Origin: Zychaea mexicana
Taxonomy: Eukaryota; Mucoromycota; Mucoromycetes; Mucorales; Lichtheimiaceae
DNA: 64,000 nt
Direction: 5' to 3'
NCBI RefSeq assembly: GCF_025766255.1
Contig: NW_026516722.1
Location: forward strand, 124,001-188,000
Shown: positions 13,401 through 22,692 of the stretch, piece after piece
How positions within the stretch are numbered: the first letter of the stretch is position 1
Layout: the number at the start of each line of letters is the position of its first letter
Notes under the pieces: generated by a model
The model's input: only the letters and a program-made list of their open reading frames with translations
Database searches by the model: none
What the model was told of the DNA's origin: nothing
Made by a program: the position numbers and the translations under genes

Positions 13401-13839
13401 CATGCATTCCAACAAGTGAAATTTTGGGAATTCACACAGCCGTGCTTATATCTTGCTCGAGCATTGCCATATATTAGTACTGGCCGTACAGTAGAAGGAT
13501 ATCTGGTGAGCTACGTTTTTTTCTTTTTCTCCTTATACCTGACACTAATCACACAAAAATTGCTCATCATCGATATTATGTGTTTGTGGATATGCTATAT
13601 GATACTAGGTATTAAGGCACGGAATTTATGAAATGCATTTTATCCAAGAAATACGGTTCTTAAAAGCATACTACTGGGCCAATCTCGGCAAGTATGCTTT
13701 CACACCTTCAGATCGGATTGAATGGACTGAGCGGGCCCGTGCAGATCTTGATAGCCTCAATATTCCAGCACATATTTACTGTAACCCAGACCCAGCCAAC
13801 CTGTATTCACGTGGAAAGCCGGCAGATTTATGTGCATAA
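7492..13839 (+). CDS. Soluble adenylyl cyclase-like protein: two class III cyclase domains plus AAA-type ATPase (5' end unresolved)
   Basis: This resembles the ADCY10 (sAC) architecture. Twelve exons agree in phase: 7492-7582, 7701-7711, 7868-7945, 8046-9504, 9576-10182, 10298-10317, 10377-10973, 11080-11327, 11384-11415, 11499-13195, 13261-13505, 13609-13839 (1771 codons plus an unknown N-terminus). Cyclase domain 1 has the first metal Asp in LMVDVVGFSQLTTLA, completed by an 11-base exon, and the second in FGGDVVKFLGDAVLV; a long disordered His/Ser insert splits it. Domain 2 has ATLLAVFGLPPLSHE and ISGDTIILAVRLL. Walker A is GPSGVGKS, Walker B LVLICDD followed by QWADSAS across an intron; RTAGNPLYVKN is the usual late ATPase motif. 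The C-terminal third is helical and TPR-like. In ADCY10 such a protein makes cAMP in the cytosol. In domain 2 the position of the transition-state Asn appears to be Ile, so catalysis is uncertain. Confidence 0.85.
10559..10606 (+). repeat. In-frame (GGT)16 microsatellite coding poly-Gly
   Basis: Sixteen perfect GGT triplets encode a polyglycine run inside a Ser/Thr-rich loop of the ATPase part of the cyclase-like protein. Perfect repetition at the DNA level suggests length variation between strains without frame loss. Confidence 0.95.
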
Positions 13840-14647
13840 CTCCTTTTGTCATCATTGATGGATTTTATGCAGGCAGTGAAAGGAAGAAGGTGGAAAAAAC
13901 CAAGAATGGCAGGTTCCTTCTCACCGGTATTACATTTTGTCATCATTTTTATTGTAACTGTTGTTGTCTCCTCTCTTTCTGGCCCTTTATAATGTTTTGT
14001 TGTAAATATGTAAAAATAGTATACCCCTTACCCACCCTCCAGCCCTGGCTCTTCGAACTTGCTTTTACTCTCTTCTAATTTCATTATATACTACTGCTAC
14101 GGCCCTTGGGTTGTTTTAATATAAATATATACTATTTCACCGTACAATATATACATTATATGTGTAGTGTCCATGTGATGTTCAGCAACATAAAGGGACA
14201 AGAAGTCTTCGAGATTGCTGCTCAGTTCAAAGAGACTGAATGAATCTACCCTTCACCTGTCTTCTACAGCTATTTATACATATCTGTGACGATGAAAAGA
14301 AAAACCAGATAAATGTTATATCTGCTCAGCTACCTGACCAATACATCTTGACGCTGGTTTCTAATCGAAACCGCTGTTAGTCATCCACAACAAGCTGCAT
14401 GCACTGATTTCTCTGACCGGGATGTCGAAATTGTCTGTCGCTAAAGCTAAGACAATTGGGTAAGTCCTACGACTCGAATCTGAACCCATAGAGTGCTGTG
14501 ATCATCTCTCAACAATTTATTGCAGCGAAACAAAACCAAAAAGGTTTCTCTAAAACTTTTAAAGGTGTGCAAACATCCAAGTGAACCAACTCGATCATCT
14601 CTTTCGCTCGCCGGGCAATATCCGCAGTCTTTCTTTGATCTTTCGGA
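13840..14647. other. Downstream region of the cyclase gene; edge of the transposon-rich block
   Basis: I see no gene. AT-rich sequence around 14080-14160 holds several ATATAAATAT-type motifs that could act in 3'-end formation. From about 14.6 kb onwards the sequence changes from host genes to transposon remains. Confidence 0.5.
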
Positions 14648-15930
14648 ATGAACGATTCTTCTAAGACACAGAGTAGTCAACTGCAACAGCTTGTGCAGCA
14701 GGTGGCACAGCAACAAGATTTACTGCAACAATTGCTGCAAGCCCCCGCCGAACCGATCAGGCCCCATCTATGGTGGTCCCAAGCCTCCATGATATGCCTA
14801 CACGACAAGCTATTGAGTAGCAACCTTCAGCTGCACTTTGGGAACTGCTGCCTATGCTGGAACGAGGTGTATTTGCCCAGACCCTTTCCGAGGAGGAGCA
14901 CAAGGCTTTGATTGAACAGTATCCACCTATGGCAGGTGTCAAGTATGCACCCCCCCCCCCAGCTACTTTTCCTTAGATGGCTTAACACTTCTCGGCTGGT
15001 CACCGTCATGAAGATCAATCCTCACGACAACTCCAGTATGCTTTGTCCGCTATTCTGCGCCCTTTAGATGTGTTGGCGCACTTTGTTGTCAGTTCTTCTT
15101 CCTGACCAAGTGGAGCGTATTTTTGCCATCGTTAATGATGTTCGTACCTTAGTTTTACATATTGGTAGTGTTGCTAAAGAAGCATGTAGTAATCTGGCCC
15201 TGGGGGCGGTGAACCCCTCTTTTACTTCTTCGCCCTTGTCTGGGGATTGTGACTATACCATGGGTAAAGATCAATTTAAAGAAGTAGTGTCCACCAACAC
15301 GACTCTCCAAGAACCACTCAGAGATGCCCGACCTCTTCGTCGTCAAAATAATAGTTGGTTTTTTCGAGGCGTCCCACCACTGGGAGGTGGCGGCCAGCCA
15401 GCATACAATAACCCCTTCAGCAACCAATGAAGCTCCAACAACAGCTGCAACACTCACTGCAATCGGCAATCCCACAACAACGACAACCATAACTGAAACA
15501 ACAGCAGCAACGGTCGATCCACCAACCTTTCTCGACAGCCAATAGGAAATGCACCTCAATAGGAGGTCGCCTTTCAAAATTTCATTAGGCTTGGGTACGC
15601 CTGACCAACAATTCATAGATTCACTCAGTCATCAAGGACGGTCTTCACCTGCATTTTCGCTCGAATCCACCTCTCACCACCAAAAGACTCGCCACCACAC
15701 CCCACAACCAATCTCAACGTCAACAACTGCTTTGACAAGAAGTGGCTGACCTGCTTCTCAAACGCGCCATCAAGCCAGCAGATTCTTCCTATGGTTTTAT
15801 GAGTACCATGTTCCATATCAACAAAAAACAAGGAAGTCATTGTCTGGTACATATTGAACTTGCGCCACCTCAATCAATATCTACATGCCCCTCATTTTCA
15901 CATGGAAACACTCCAACAGGTTCTGCAGAT
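14648..15930 (+). pseudogene. DIRS-like retrotransposon relic (gag and start of reverse transcriptase)
   Basis: Frame-shifted fragments that read together like the gag region and the first part of the RT of fungal DIRS (tyrosine-recombinase) elements. The gag part begins MNDSSKTQSSQLQQLVQQVAQQQ (split Gln-rich coiled coil) and continues through a line reading RPLDVLAHFV and an ERIFAIVNDVRTLVLHIGSVAKEA helix. At 15742 a frame reads ADLLLKRAIKP then GFMSTMFHINKKQG, matching the RT fingers pattern of a leader helix followed by GFxSxxFxxxKKxG, and further on in a second frame LNQYLHAPHFHMETLQQVLQI. It stops where the MITE at 15931 begins. Several stops and frame changes make it clearly dead. The DIRS assignment is from pattern memory; a different RT clade is possible. 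Confidence 0.55.
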
Positions 15931-16712
15931 TAGGGGTCGCAATCTGACCCGCGGGTCAGCCCGTCTAACCCTTGACCCGACCCGTTAACCCGTTGTGACC
16001 CGTGTATACATATAATATGTATGAGGTACTTGTATTCAAGTAGTCAATCTTCTTGTTGGGAAGCATCATTATACTATAGGATGTAGTTATCAATATGTCT
16101 GCTATAGAACCATAACATAAAATGCTTTTTATTGTGGAATTATCTTTTATATTCAAGAGTAAAGGATAAGTAAGCTTTAAGCAATATATGTAAAAGGAGT
16201 AAAGAAGCAGCAATAGTACATTATGAGAACGGACAATAGAGGGTGGTGGCAGTAAGAGACGAGAATTGACAAAAGACTGAAAAGGAATTGAGAAAAGAAA
16301 AACGAAGGAAGAAGGAAGAAGTGATAAGAAAAGGGAAAAGGAAAAGGATTATTAGGGGCATATAGGGAAGTCGATTTTCAACCAAACTTTAACCATTATG
16401 CTTTCTTTAATACATGTGAGCCCAAGCAAATTCTTTTGTGATGGCACAAAACCCTTAGCCTTTAAGAATAATCACACAAAACGTAGATGTTACTAGCACG
16501 GCTAGGATGCGTGTCATTATCTTGGAGAGCTGTGTATATAGGTATATATATGGAGTTTTGCACTTCCAGTGCTCAAGCTCAGGCTGATTGACACTTCCTT
16601 CATCATCATATCGAAATCAGTCTTGACCTGTCAACCCGAGTTTTGACCCGTCGGATTGAACGGGTCGGGTCGGGTCAGTGTTTTCTTGACCCATAGGTCA
16701 ACGCAAGTTCCT
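15931..16712 (-). mobile_element. hAT-type MITE, copy 1
   Basis: About 780 bp non-coding element related to the one at 31902-32666 but in the opposite orientation. It opens with TAGGGGTCGCAATCTGACCC, followed by clusters of GGGTC/GACCC words at both ends and an AT-rich middle with matching segments (for example the strings around ATATAATATGTATGAGGTAC). The right end is degenerate (about 16640-16712) and passes into the decayed LINE. No target duplication is visible because the two flanks belong to different elements, so this copy probably sits at a rearrangement joint. Confidence 0.75.
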
Positions 16713-18185
16713 TTTCGTAAACGGTCAATACCTGGTGCTTTTTTGGATGCGACTTTTCTAAAGCAAATTTAACCAGTTCGTTAGTAAAAAGACGGTCAGT
16801 GTGATTAGTAAGCTTATCATCATCCTCATAAACATTATGAGGACTGAATTCTGGTATTGGAGCATTAGGGCGGTGCCTAGGTAAGTTAGTACCAGCAAAG
16901 ACTGTTTGTAAATGATGTTTCTTGCGATCAGCAGCAACCTATGGGCCAGCCGGAACCGTAAAACAAGGATGGATATTCCTATGCTGCCTAATACGTTTTA
17001 TGGATGCTGTTGTTTTAGAGAAATCATCAGATGCAAGTTTGTTGCAAAATTCTTTCCAAGTTTGGCGACGGCGCTGTGCTATTAAGGATTTAAAGTGTTT
17101 ACGTGCTTCTTCATGTTTAGTAATCCAATAAGCTTTTTGTATACCTTCTGCTGTACGACGGCGTTGGTAATAAGATTCTCTTTCATTGAAAGCTTTATCC
17201 AATTCATCTGTCCAAAACCAATTGGCTTTTGGCATCCGCGGTGATTTTCTTTTGACAGTTTGGTCTAAGATACTATGGATGACATCAGTAAGATCCATGA
17301 TAGTTGTTCAATATCTGGTTTGTTGGTTTCAATCAGAGCCTGCTGTAGTTGTTGATGTATAGGCGGGATATTGTTGGAAAATTGCTGAATATACTCCTTG
17401 CGGATGTCATTATCAGCAAGTTTACCAAGATGCCATAATTGACGAGGATGATCCATGCGGTTAGGAGGGGAGGATGTTGTTGTGAATCGAAGGTGTACGG
17501 GTTTGTGTTTGGATCCAAGATCGTTGAGTATGGTAATGGATAAGGATGGGGTGGCCAAGTGTCATGTACTAAAAAATAAATCAATTATACTTTTTTCTTC
17601 ACTACCATCATTGTGTTTGTCAAAAAAGGTATATTGGCCATAAGCAACTTATGCGTTTTAACAAAGCAAACGGTTTTCACTAATCCAATTACGCATAGCA
17701 GTGCCGCGCGGATTGGAGTTGTGATCACCAGTGAACCTTGGATCGCGAGCGTTGAGGTCGCCACAAATGATCGTGTTAGTAGTAGAGCTGTTAGTATGAT
17801 GCAAAGAAATATTGTTTAGAAATTCTATGGCTTGGAATCGGGAAAAGTATGATAAGGAGGTAAGTAGACACAGTGGATTATCAAATCAGCGATTTGGTAG
17901 GATAATATATGTGGGGATGGTGATGGTAAGATATGAACAGGATAAGAACAGTTTGGATTGATTAATAAAGTTATACTCATTCGACCTCGGTTATTGTTGG
18001 CAGTTGGTCGACCGTAAGTATGATGTTGGATTCAATCTGTTGCATAACGTTGAGGTAGGAGTAACCATGTTTCTGTAAAATATAATAAAGTAGAGTCTGA
18101 GAATAAATTAATAATAGGGTGGATTGCCTGTCTGGTCAATCCATTGGCATTCCATAACGTTAGTTTTATATCGTTATATATTATA
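16713..18185 (-). pseudogene. LINE copy 2 ORF2 fragment (endonuclease and linker)
   Basis: From 18185 leftwards a frame reads NDIKLTLWNANGL, the same opening as ORF2 of copy 1 and typical of an APE endonuclease N-terminus, then LYFTETWLLLP (metal-binding Glu). Stops and frameshifts follow. At 16939-17298 a clean stretch reads RMPKANWFWTDELDKAF and TTASIKRIRQHR, which aligns residue by residue with the linker of copy 1. The fragment ends near GIDRLRK, before the RT core. Confidence 0.85.
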
Positions 18186-18201
18186 TTAATTATTTATCAT
18201 T

Positions 18202-20039
18202 GAGGAATAATCAATAATAAATAAACAATAATAAATATATATTTAAATATTTTACATTTAATTATAGTTATAAAAATTAGTTATAAATTTATTCCTTGAA
18301 TAAGAATACATTTTTCTATTATATAATCTTTTAAAAGTTCTTTTTCATTAAATGCAGATAATGATATCGATGAACTTTCATCATCATCATATCCCTTCCA
18401 TTTTACATAAAATTTATATTCTTTATCTTCAATAGAATGTTTTACTATCTTTTCAATTTCATATATATCATCATTTTTATTTATATCTCTTATTTTATTT
18501 ATATCAATAACTTTATTTTTATTTTTATTACGTTTTCTTTTCTTTGTTCTACCTTTAAATTCAGGGAAATCATCTTTATTAACATCACTATGTTCAGTTT
18601 CTTCTGAATTTATATTATTATCATTATCAATTATCATATCATTATTTATATTTAGCTCCATAACTTTTTTCTGTATAAGTTTTATTTCGTTAATTTTTTT
18701 TAATTGTTCCATTTGGTTTATATATACAATATCTACTAACTTATGTTCACTTGGAAACTCAAAATTATTGCTTTCCCAAAGTTTATGATGAGATTGTGTT
18801 ATTATATTAAATTTTTCTGAAAATCTCTTAATATTCTTCAATAAAAATGCAATCTTTAGTTGTAAATTAATATATTTATAATCAGTTGTTTTTATAGTTG
18901 AATTATTATTATTAAATCTTTTATATGTATTATTTAATTCACAAAATTGATTTTCTACTAAATTTCTAAACTTTCCAAATACTTTATTAAAATGTTTTTC
19001 TTGCTCATTTAAATTAATACCTGCTTCCTTTCTTATAGGATAGAAAAAGTTATTATCATTAAAATTTTTACCTTTTTCACTACATAATTCATAAAATTGA
19101 TTTAAAAATAAAGGATAACCACCATCAAATGCAATACAATCTTCTTCTTTTATTATATTATATAATTTCATATTAAGAAACATTGTTCCATCTGAACTTT
19201 CTCCACATAATTCACTTCTACTAACAAATATAACCATTTCATTTATATCAATCAGCACTTGAGTTCGTAAACCACTTGTTTTTAATTTATAAGACCATTT
19301 TTTTTGTAATGATATATCAGGTTTATTATATTCAATTGTACTATCATGTCCATCAAGTAATAAGGTTATATGTTTTAAATATTTAGGATTTTTAATTAAT
19401 GCTGATAAAATACGAATTTTTATATTAGAAAACATAGTTAAAAGACAATCATTAACTTTTTTATTTAATTTTTCATAATTTTTAATCCAAAAAGATTTAT
19501 AAAATGTATAATATGATGATGATGGTAAATTTTTATTTATTTCTTTATGGGTTTTTCCTTCTAACAAATGATAAATTAAATATAGACCTTTATCAATTTC
19601 TAGATATGGAGCAGGATATTCTTTATTCATATATAATTCATTTAAAAAAAAGAAAATTGCTATATAACCTAATTTTTTTTTCAATATATCTTTTATTTCA
19701 TTCATATTTTTAATTACTTTTAATTCTGACCTATGATTAAATTTTTTATTAATTTTTTTCCAATCATTTTCAAGAAATCCCCACTTATTTAACACAATAT
19801 TATTTATTTCTTTTTTTAGATCCTCTTTATAATTTTGATGTTCTTCATAATTTTCTACTATATATTCATCAGCCATAAAGTTCATAGTTCCTTCCATTTT
19901 GTATCATATTTTTATATTTATATAAATATTCAATTTTGATTAAATTATTATGTATAAAATAATTTTTATGTAATAAAAAAAATAAAAAATAAATTTTATT
20001 TAATTGTTTAAATAGAATATAGTTATTTATAATTATCTC
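18202..20039 (-). mobile_element. AT-rich DDE transposon with chromodomain, copy C (intact ORF)
   Basis: An element of about 1.84 kb, far more AT-rich than its surroundings, sitting exactly in the spacer between ORF1 and ORF2 of the decayed LINE. The LINE frames resume on both sides, so the ends are placed within about 15 bases. Likely ends are GAGGAATAATC on the left and, read inwards from the right, GAGATAATTAT; the target duplication is not certain. The protein is related to but clearly diverged from copies A (28474-30435) and B (39333-47915), so it is a separate subfamily. Confidence 0.7.
18281..19897 (-). CDS. DDE transposase with C-terminal chromodomain (copy C)
   Basis: An intact 538-residue protein, ATG at 19897. 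Residues 1-170 are a Lys/Asn-rich helical domain likely to bind the element ends. The catalytic core has LLLDGHDS (D182), IAFDGGYPLF (D258) and RNLVENQF (E315), the spacing and context of the DDE_4/IS5-PIF-Harbinger group (DG, DxGY, R-x-x-VE). A basic stretch at 449-463 (TKKRKRNKNKNK) could be a nuclear signal. Residues 478-527 are a chromodomain: IYEIEKIVKH, then EYKFYVKWKGYDDDE; Y479, W500 and Y503 match the methyl-lysine cage of HP1-type chromodomains. Such a reader would be expected to guide integration to histone H3K9-methylated chromatin, as in chromoviruses (inference). The open frame inside a dead LINE argues for recent arrival. Family assignment moderate; fold motifs clear. Confidence 0.82.
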   Translation of the reverse strand: MEGTMNFMADEYIVENYEEHQNYKEDLKKEINNIVLNKWGFLENDWKKINKKFNHRSELKVIKNMNEIKDILKKKLGYIAIFFFLNELYMNKEYPAPYLEIDKGLYLIYHLLEGKTHKEINKNLPSSSYYTFYKSFWIKNYEKLNKKVNDCLLTMFSNIKIRILSALIKNPKYLKHITLLLDGHDSTIEYNKPDISLQKKWSYKLKTSGLRTQVLIDINEMVIFVSRSELCGESSDGTMFLNMKLYNIIKEEDCIAFDGGYPLFLNQFYELCSEKGKNFNDNNFFYPIRKEAGINLNEQEKHFNKVFGKFRNLVENQFCELNNTYKRFNNNNSTIKTTDYKYINLQLKIAFLLKNIKRFSEKFNIITQSHHKLWESNNFEFPSEHKLVDIVYINQMEQLKKINEIKLIQKKVMELNINNDMIIDNDNNINSEETEHSDVNKDDFPEFKGRTKKRKRNKNKNKVIDINKIRDINKNDDIYEIEKIVKHSIEDKEYKFYVKWKGYDDDESSSISLSAFNEKELLKDYIIEKCILIQGINL

Positions 20040-21983
20040 TCATTAGTGGATGGTGATGGACTATTGGGACGGGATACAGATTGTTGTTCGCCTATACCAG
20101 CAGGTTCACCACTGGTGTCTATCAGGATGTCGTCATCTAGTTCGGGCGGGAGATTGGTGCCTAATTGTTGTAAAGCAGCAACTGCTGCTGCTTCAGGATT
20201 GGATGGTGGCAGGGATTGGGTTTGGGATGTGGCGTGGATTTGATCATACTCATCCTGTGTAATTTTTTTCTCAAATAGAAACAACGTGCTACAGAAAATT
20301 TAACAGGTGCGTGGATGAAAGTTAATGCTTTCATTAAGTAGCCATGATGCACCTCTAGGATTTTAGCTTCGCGATCTGCATTGGATAAATCAGCTAATTT
20401 TGGATATTCTATTAAGGAAGGGTCCAAAGGGTTAAAATCATCTTTAAGATCAATGCCAAGTTTGAGTAATTTATTAGTAATAACGCTAGTATACTCTTTA
20501 TGAATTAAAAGAGCAGCTGTTTTATGGTCAGGAAAATGAATATCAAGTACACACGAATTTTTGATTCACAAAGTGCGTAGGATATTAAGTAGATGTGAGA
20601 TAGTCATACGATGCTTTCTTAGGATATATATAAATTGATATCCCTAGTTAACTGGAACTTCCGGTAAATGGCGTGCAGCAGCCACGATAGCCCTTTTTTT
20701 AGGTGGACTTTTGGTTGTCGATTTACCCTTAGCTGCTGCTGTTGCATAGCTTTTTTTGGCTGGTGTATCATTTGTGGTGGTAGTGGCTGTAGTCGCATAT
20801 TTAGACGCAATCGATCTAGTTGGTTTGTCAGTTGAATCCTCCTTTCTGAGAATTCTTAGTAGATGTTGTTGGTGCTGTTGCAGCTGTGCAATTTGATTTT
20901 TTGCTGCCTGGAGCTCTTGAGCTAGATTCATATTTTCTCTTACCAATTTTGTGTTTTTAGCAAGAGCTTCTGCTAATTGTGCGACCATTTTGTTCGTTTC
21001 ATCCATATGTTTATGTAAATTGTGAACAAATTCAGGGGTGTTAGGATGCAAATGATCATAACGGTTAGTGTCGTACTCCTCTTGAGGAACAGATAACTGT
21101 TCCATTTGATTAGCCCAAGATTATTGGTTAGTTGCGTTTTGGTTAGTAGTAGTAATATTGTTATTAATATCACTAGTATTATTCGTTACCAAATTTTTGT
21201 TGTGCTTCCTCCTATTCAGTTTCTATTTCTGAATCAAGGTCAAGTTGGGTGTGCTTTTTTTGGTTTTTTCTATTGTTACCTGGTGGCTGTGTAATTTTTG
21301 CCCTTGGCTTGAAATTTAAAGCAGATGCTTCTCCATCTGCGACAGTAATAGCCTCTAATATACCCATATGGGCATATTGTTTTCTGCACTCTTTGCAATG
21401 GAAAATAGGTCTAGGTAGATCATATTTCGGATTAGTATCGGTAGATAGATTAATCGTACCAATATCTTTGCAGATAGGGCACACAATGAATGGTTTACCA
21501 TTCATAAAGTTTTGTTGCACACTTTTAATGAAACTTTTGTCCAGTAGCGCCTTTTTCTGAGCACTAGACCCAGGTTTTCCTCCTGAAGTAGCTAAAGGTA
21601 CTAGTTGTTGTTTTGTTATGCCCATTGTTTGATCACTACCAGGTGTCAAAGTGGCACGTAATGCAGAGGTATAGTGTTTCTTGGCAGTGGGGACGCGCCA
21701 CGTATAGGCTGGGATGACTGATGGCCTTCTTTTGTAGGTAGATAGGCTGTTAATTGCCTAAGATGAGTCTAAATCTCTAATAGGTGAAATGGCGATGTAT
21801 GAATGTCCAATTTTGACCGGGATTTCGATGGGAGGCGATGCTTTGGACGGTTCTAGTTGCCCTGGTAAGGTTGTTGTATTTTTTACGGTTGTTTGTGGTA
21901 CTTTTTTGATTCTTTGAAAAATAAAAAGGAAAACGTTTGTGTACTCGCACATAAAAGTAATGGAGAGAGAGGAAGAACCCATG
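20033..21983 (-). pseudogene. LINE copy 2 ORF1 (gag-like, broken)
   Basis: Related to ORF1 of copy 1 in order: a zinc-binding segment (KPFIVCPICKDIGTINL then IFHCKECRKQY, 21212-21649), a coiled coil (TNKMVAQLAEALAKN, 20644-21105), an RRM-like region with VHHGYLMKALTFIHAPVKFSVAR (20161-20427) and the C-terminal acidic tail ending PSTNER at 20033. At least three frame changes break it. It keeps CAG (Gln) in KKITQDEYDQ where copy 1 has a stop. Confidence 0.85.
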
Positions 21984-21997
21984 GAGAGATGGCCGAG

Positions 21998-22324
21998 ATG
22001 AAAGGGTTTGTTTATTAAAGAGCATGAAGACCCGCGCTCAATGGAGCATATGGTCGCCCTGAAGTGCTTATATACAAATAAATTATGTAACAGTCTAGAG
22101 ATATAAAAACCCTGCAAGTTGCCAGGGAAAAAAGTAGTAGGTGGGAAGAGAGTGCAAGCGAAATTCAAAGTAAGTGTAGGAGTGCGCTAAAGAAGTATAA
22201 AATAAAGAAGTTCAGCAGCCTGTGTTTCGATGGTCCATGCACAGTTGGTTAGTACAATCTGAGTTGAAATACGAGTGTGAGCGTTAGTGTGAGAGTGTGT
22301 GGGGAGAAGGGGGTGTATGCGGGA
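21998..22324. other. Short unassigned stretch between two LINE copies
   Basis: About 330 bases with no frame, repeat or RNA gene that I can name. It separates the 5' end of LINE copy 2 from the T-rich (poly-A tail on the minus strand) end of LINE copy 1. Confidence 0.4.
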
Positions 22325-22692
22325 AAATCTTTTTTTTGTCTTGTTTGACTATCTCTTTTTTTTGACTTTTTTCTGTTTTGCGTTCTTTTTTTTTTTGTTT
22401 CTTTGGTTATTTTTGTCTATAGTTCAGTTCTTTTGTTTTTTTTTTTTTTTTGTTTTTTTTCTTATTCTCAGTTTTTGTATATTTTTAACATTATAACGAA
22501 ATGCGCTCATTATGAAAAAAGATGATCGACTGTTGCAAGAAGCGTGTCGGGGTCGAGTCGTGGTGGTGGTTCTGGGGACAACCAGTCCAACAGTTCTTGT
22601 CCGAGGTCGTCGGAGTCCGGCCAGTCATCATCCGGGTGGCATGTTCGGTCGATATCCGCCATTACTGCCATGAGCTTTGGCCAGTGGCGTTG

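Larger units (their letters stand above)
16713..21997 (-). mobile_element. Decayed APE-type LINE (copy 2), split by a chromodomain-transposase element
   Basis: This minus-strand LINE is a relative of the better copy at 22325-27856. Its ORF1 lies at about 20033-21983 and the first part of ORF2 at about 16713-18185. The 3' half of ORF2 (most of the RT) is missing, cut off at the MITE. Between ORF1 and ORF2 lies the AT-rich element at about 18202-20039. The 5' end at 21983-21997 carries GGAGAGATGGCCGAG, identical to the head of the tRNA-Leu gene at 27857. Confidence 0.85.

Noticed and set aside
22299..22496. Phe/Leu-rich 65-codon plus-strand frame, looks like a membrane peptide
   Set aside because: It is the complement of the A-rich 3' end of the LINE.
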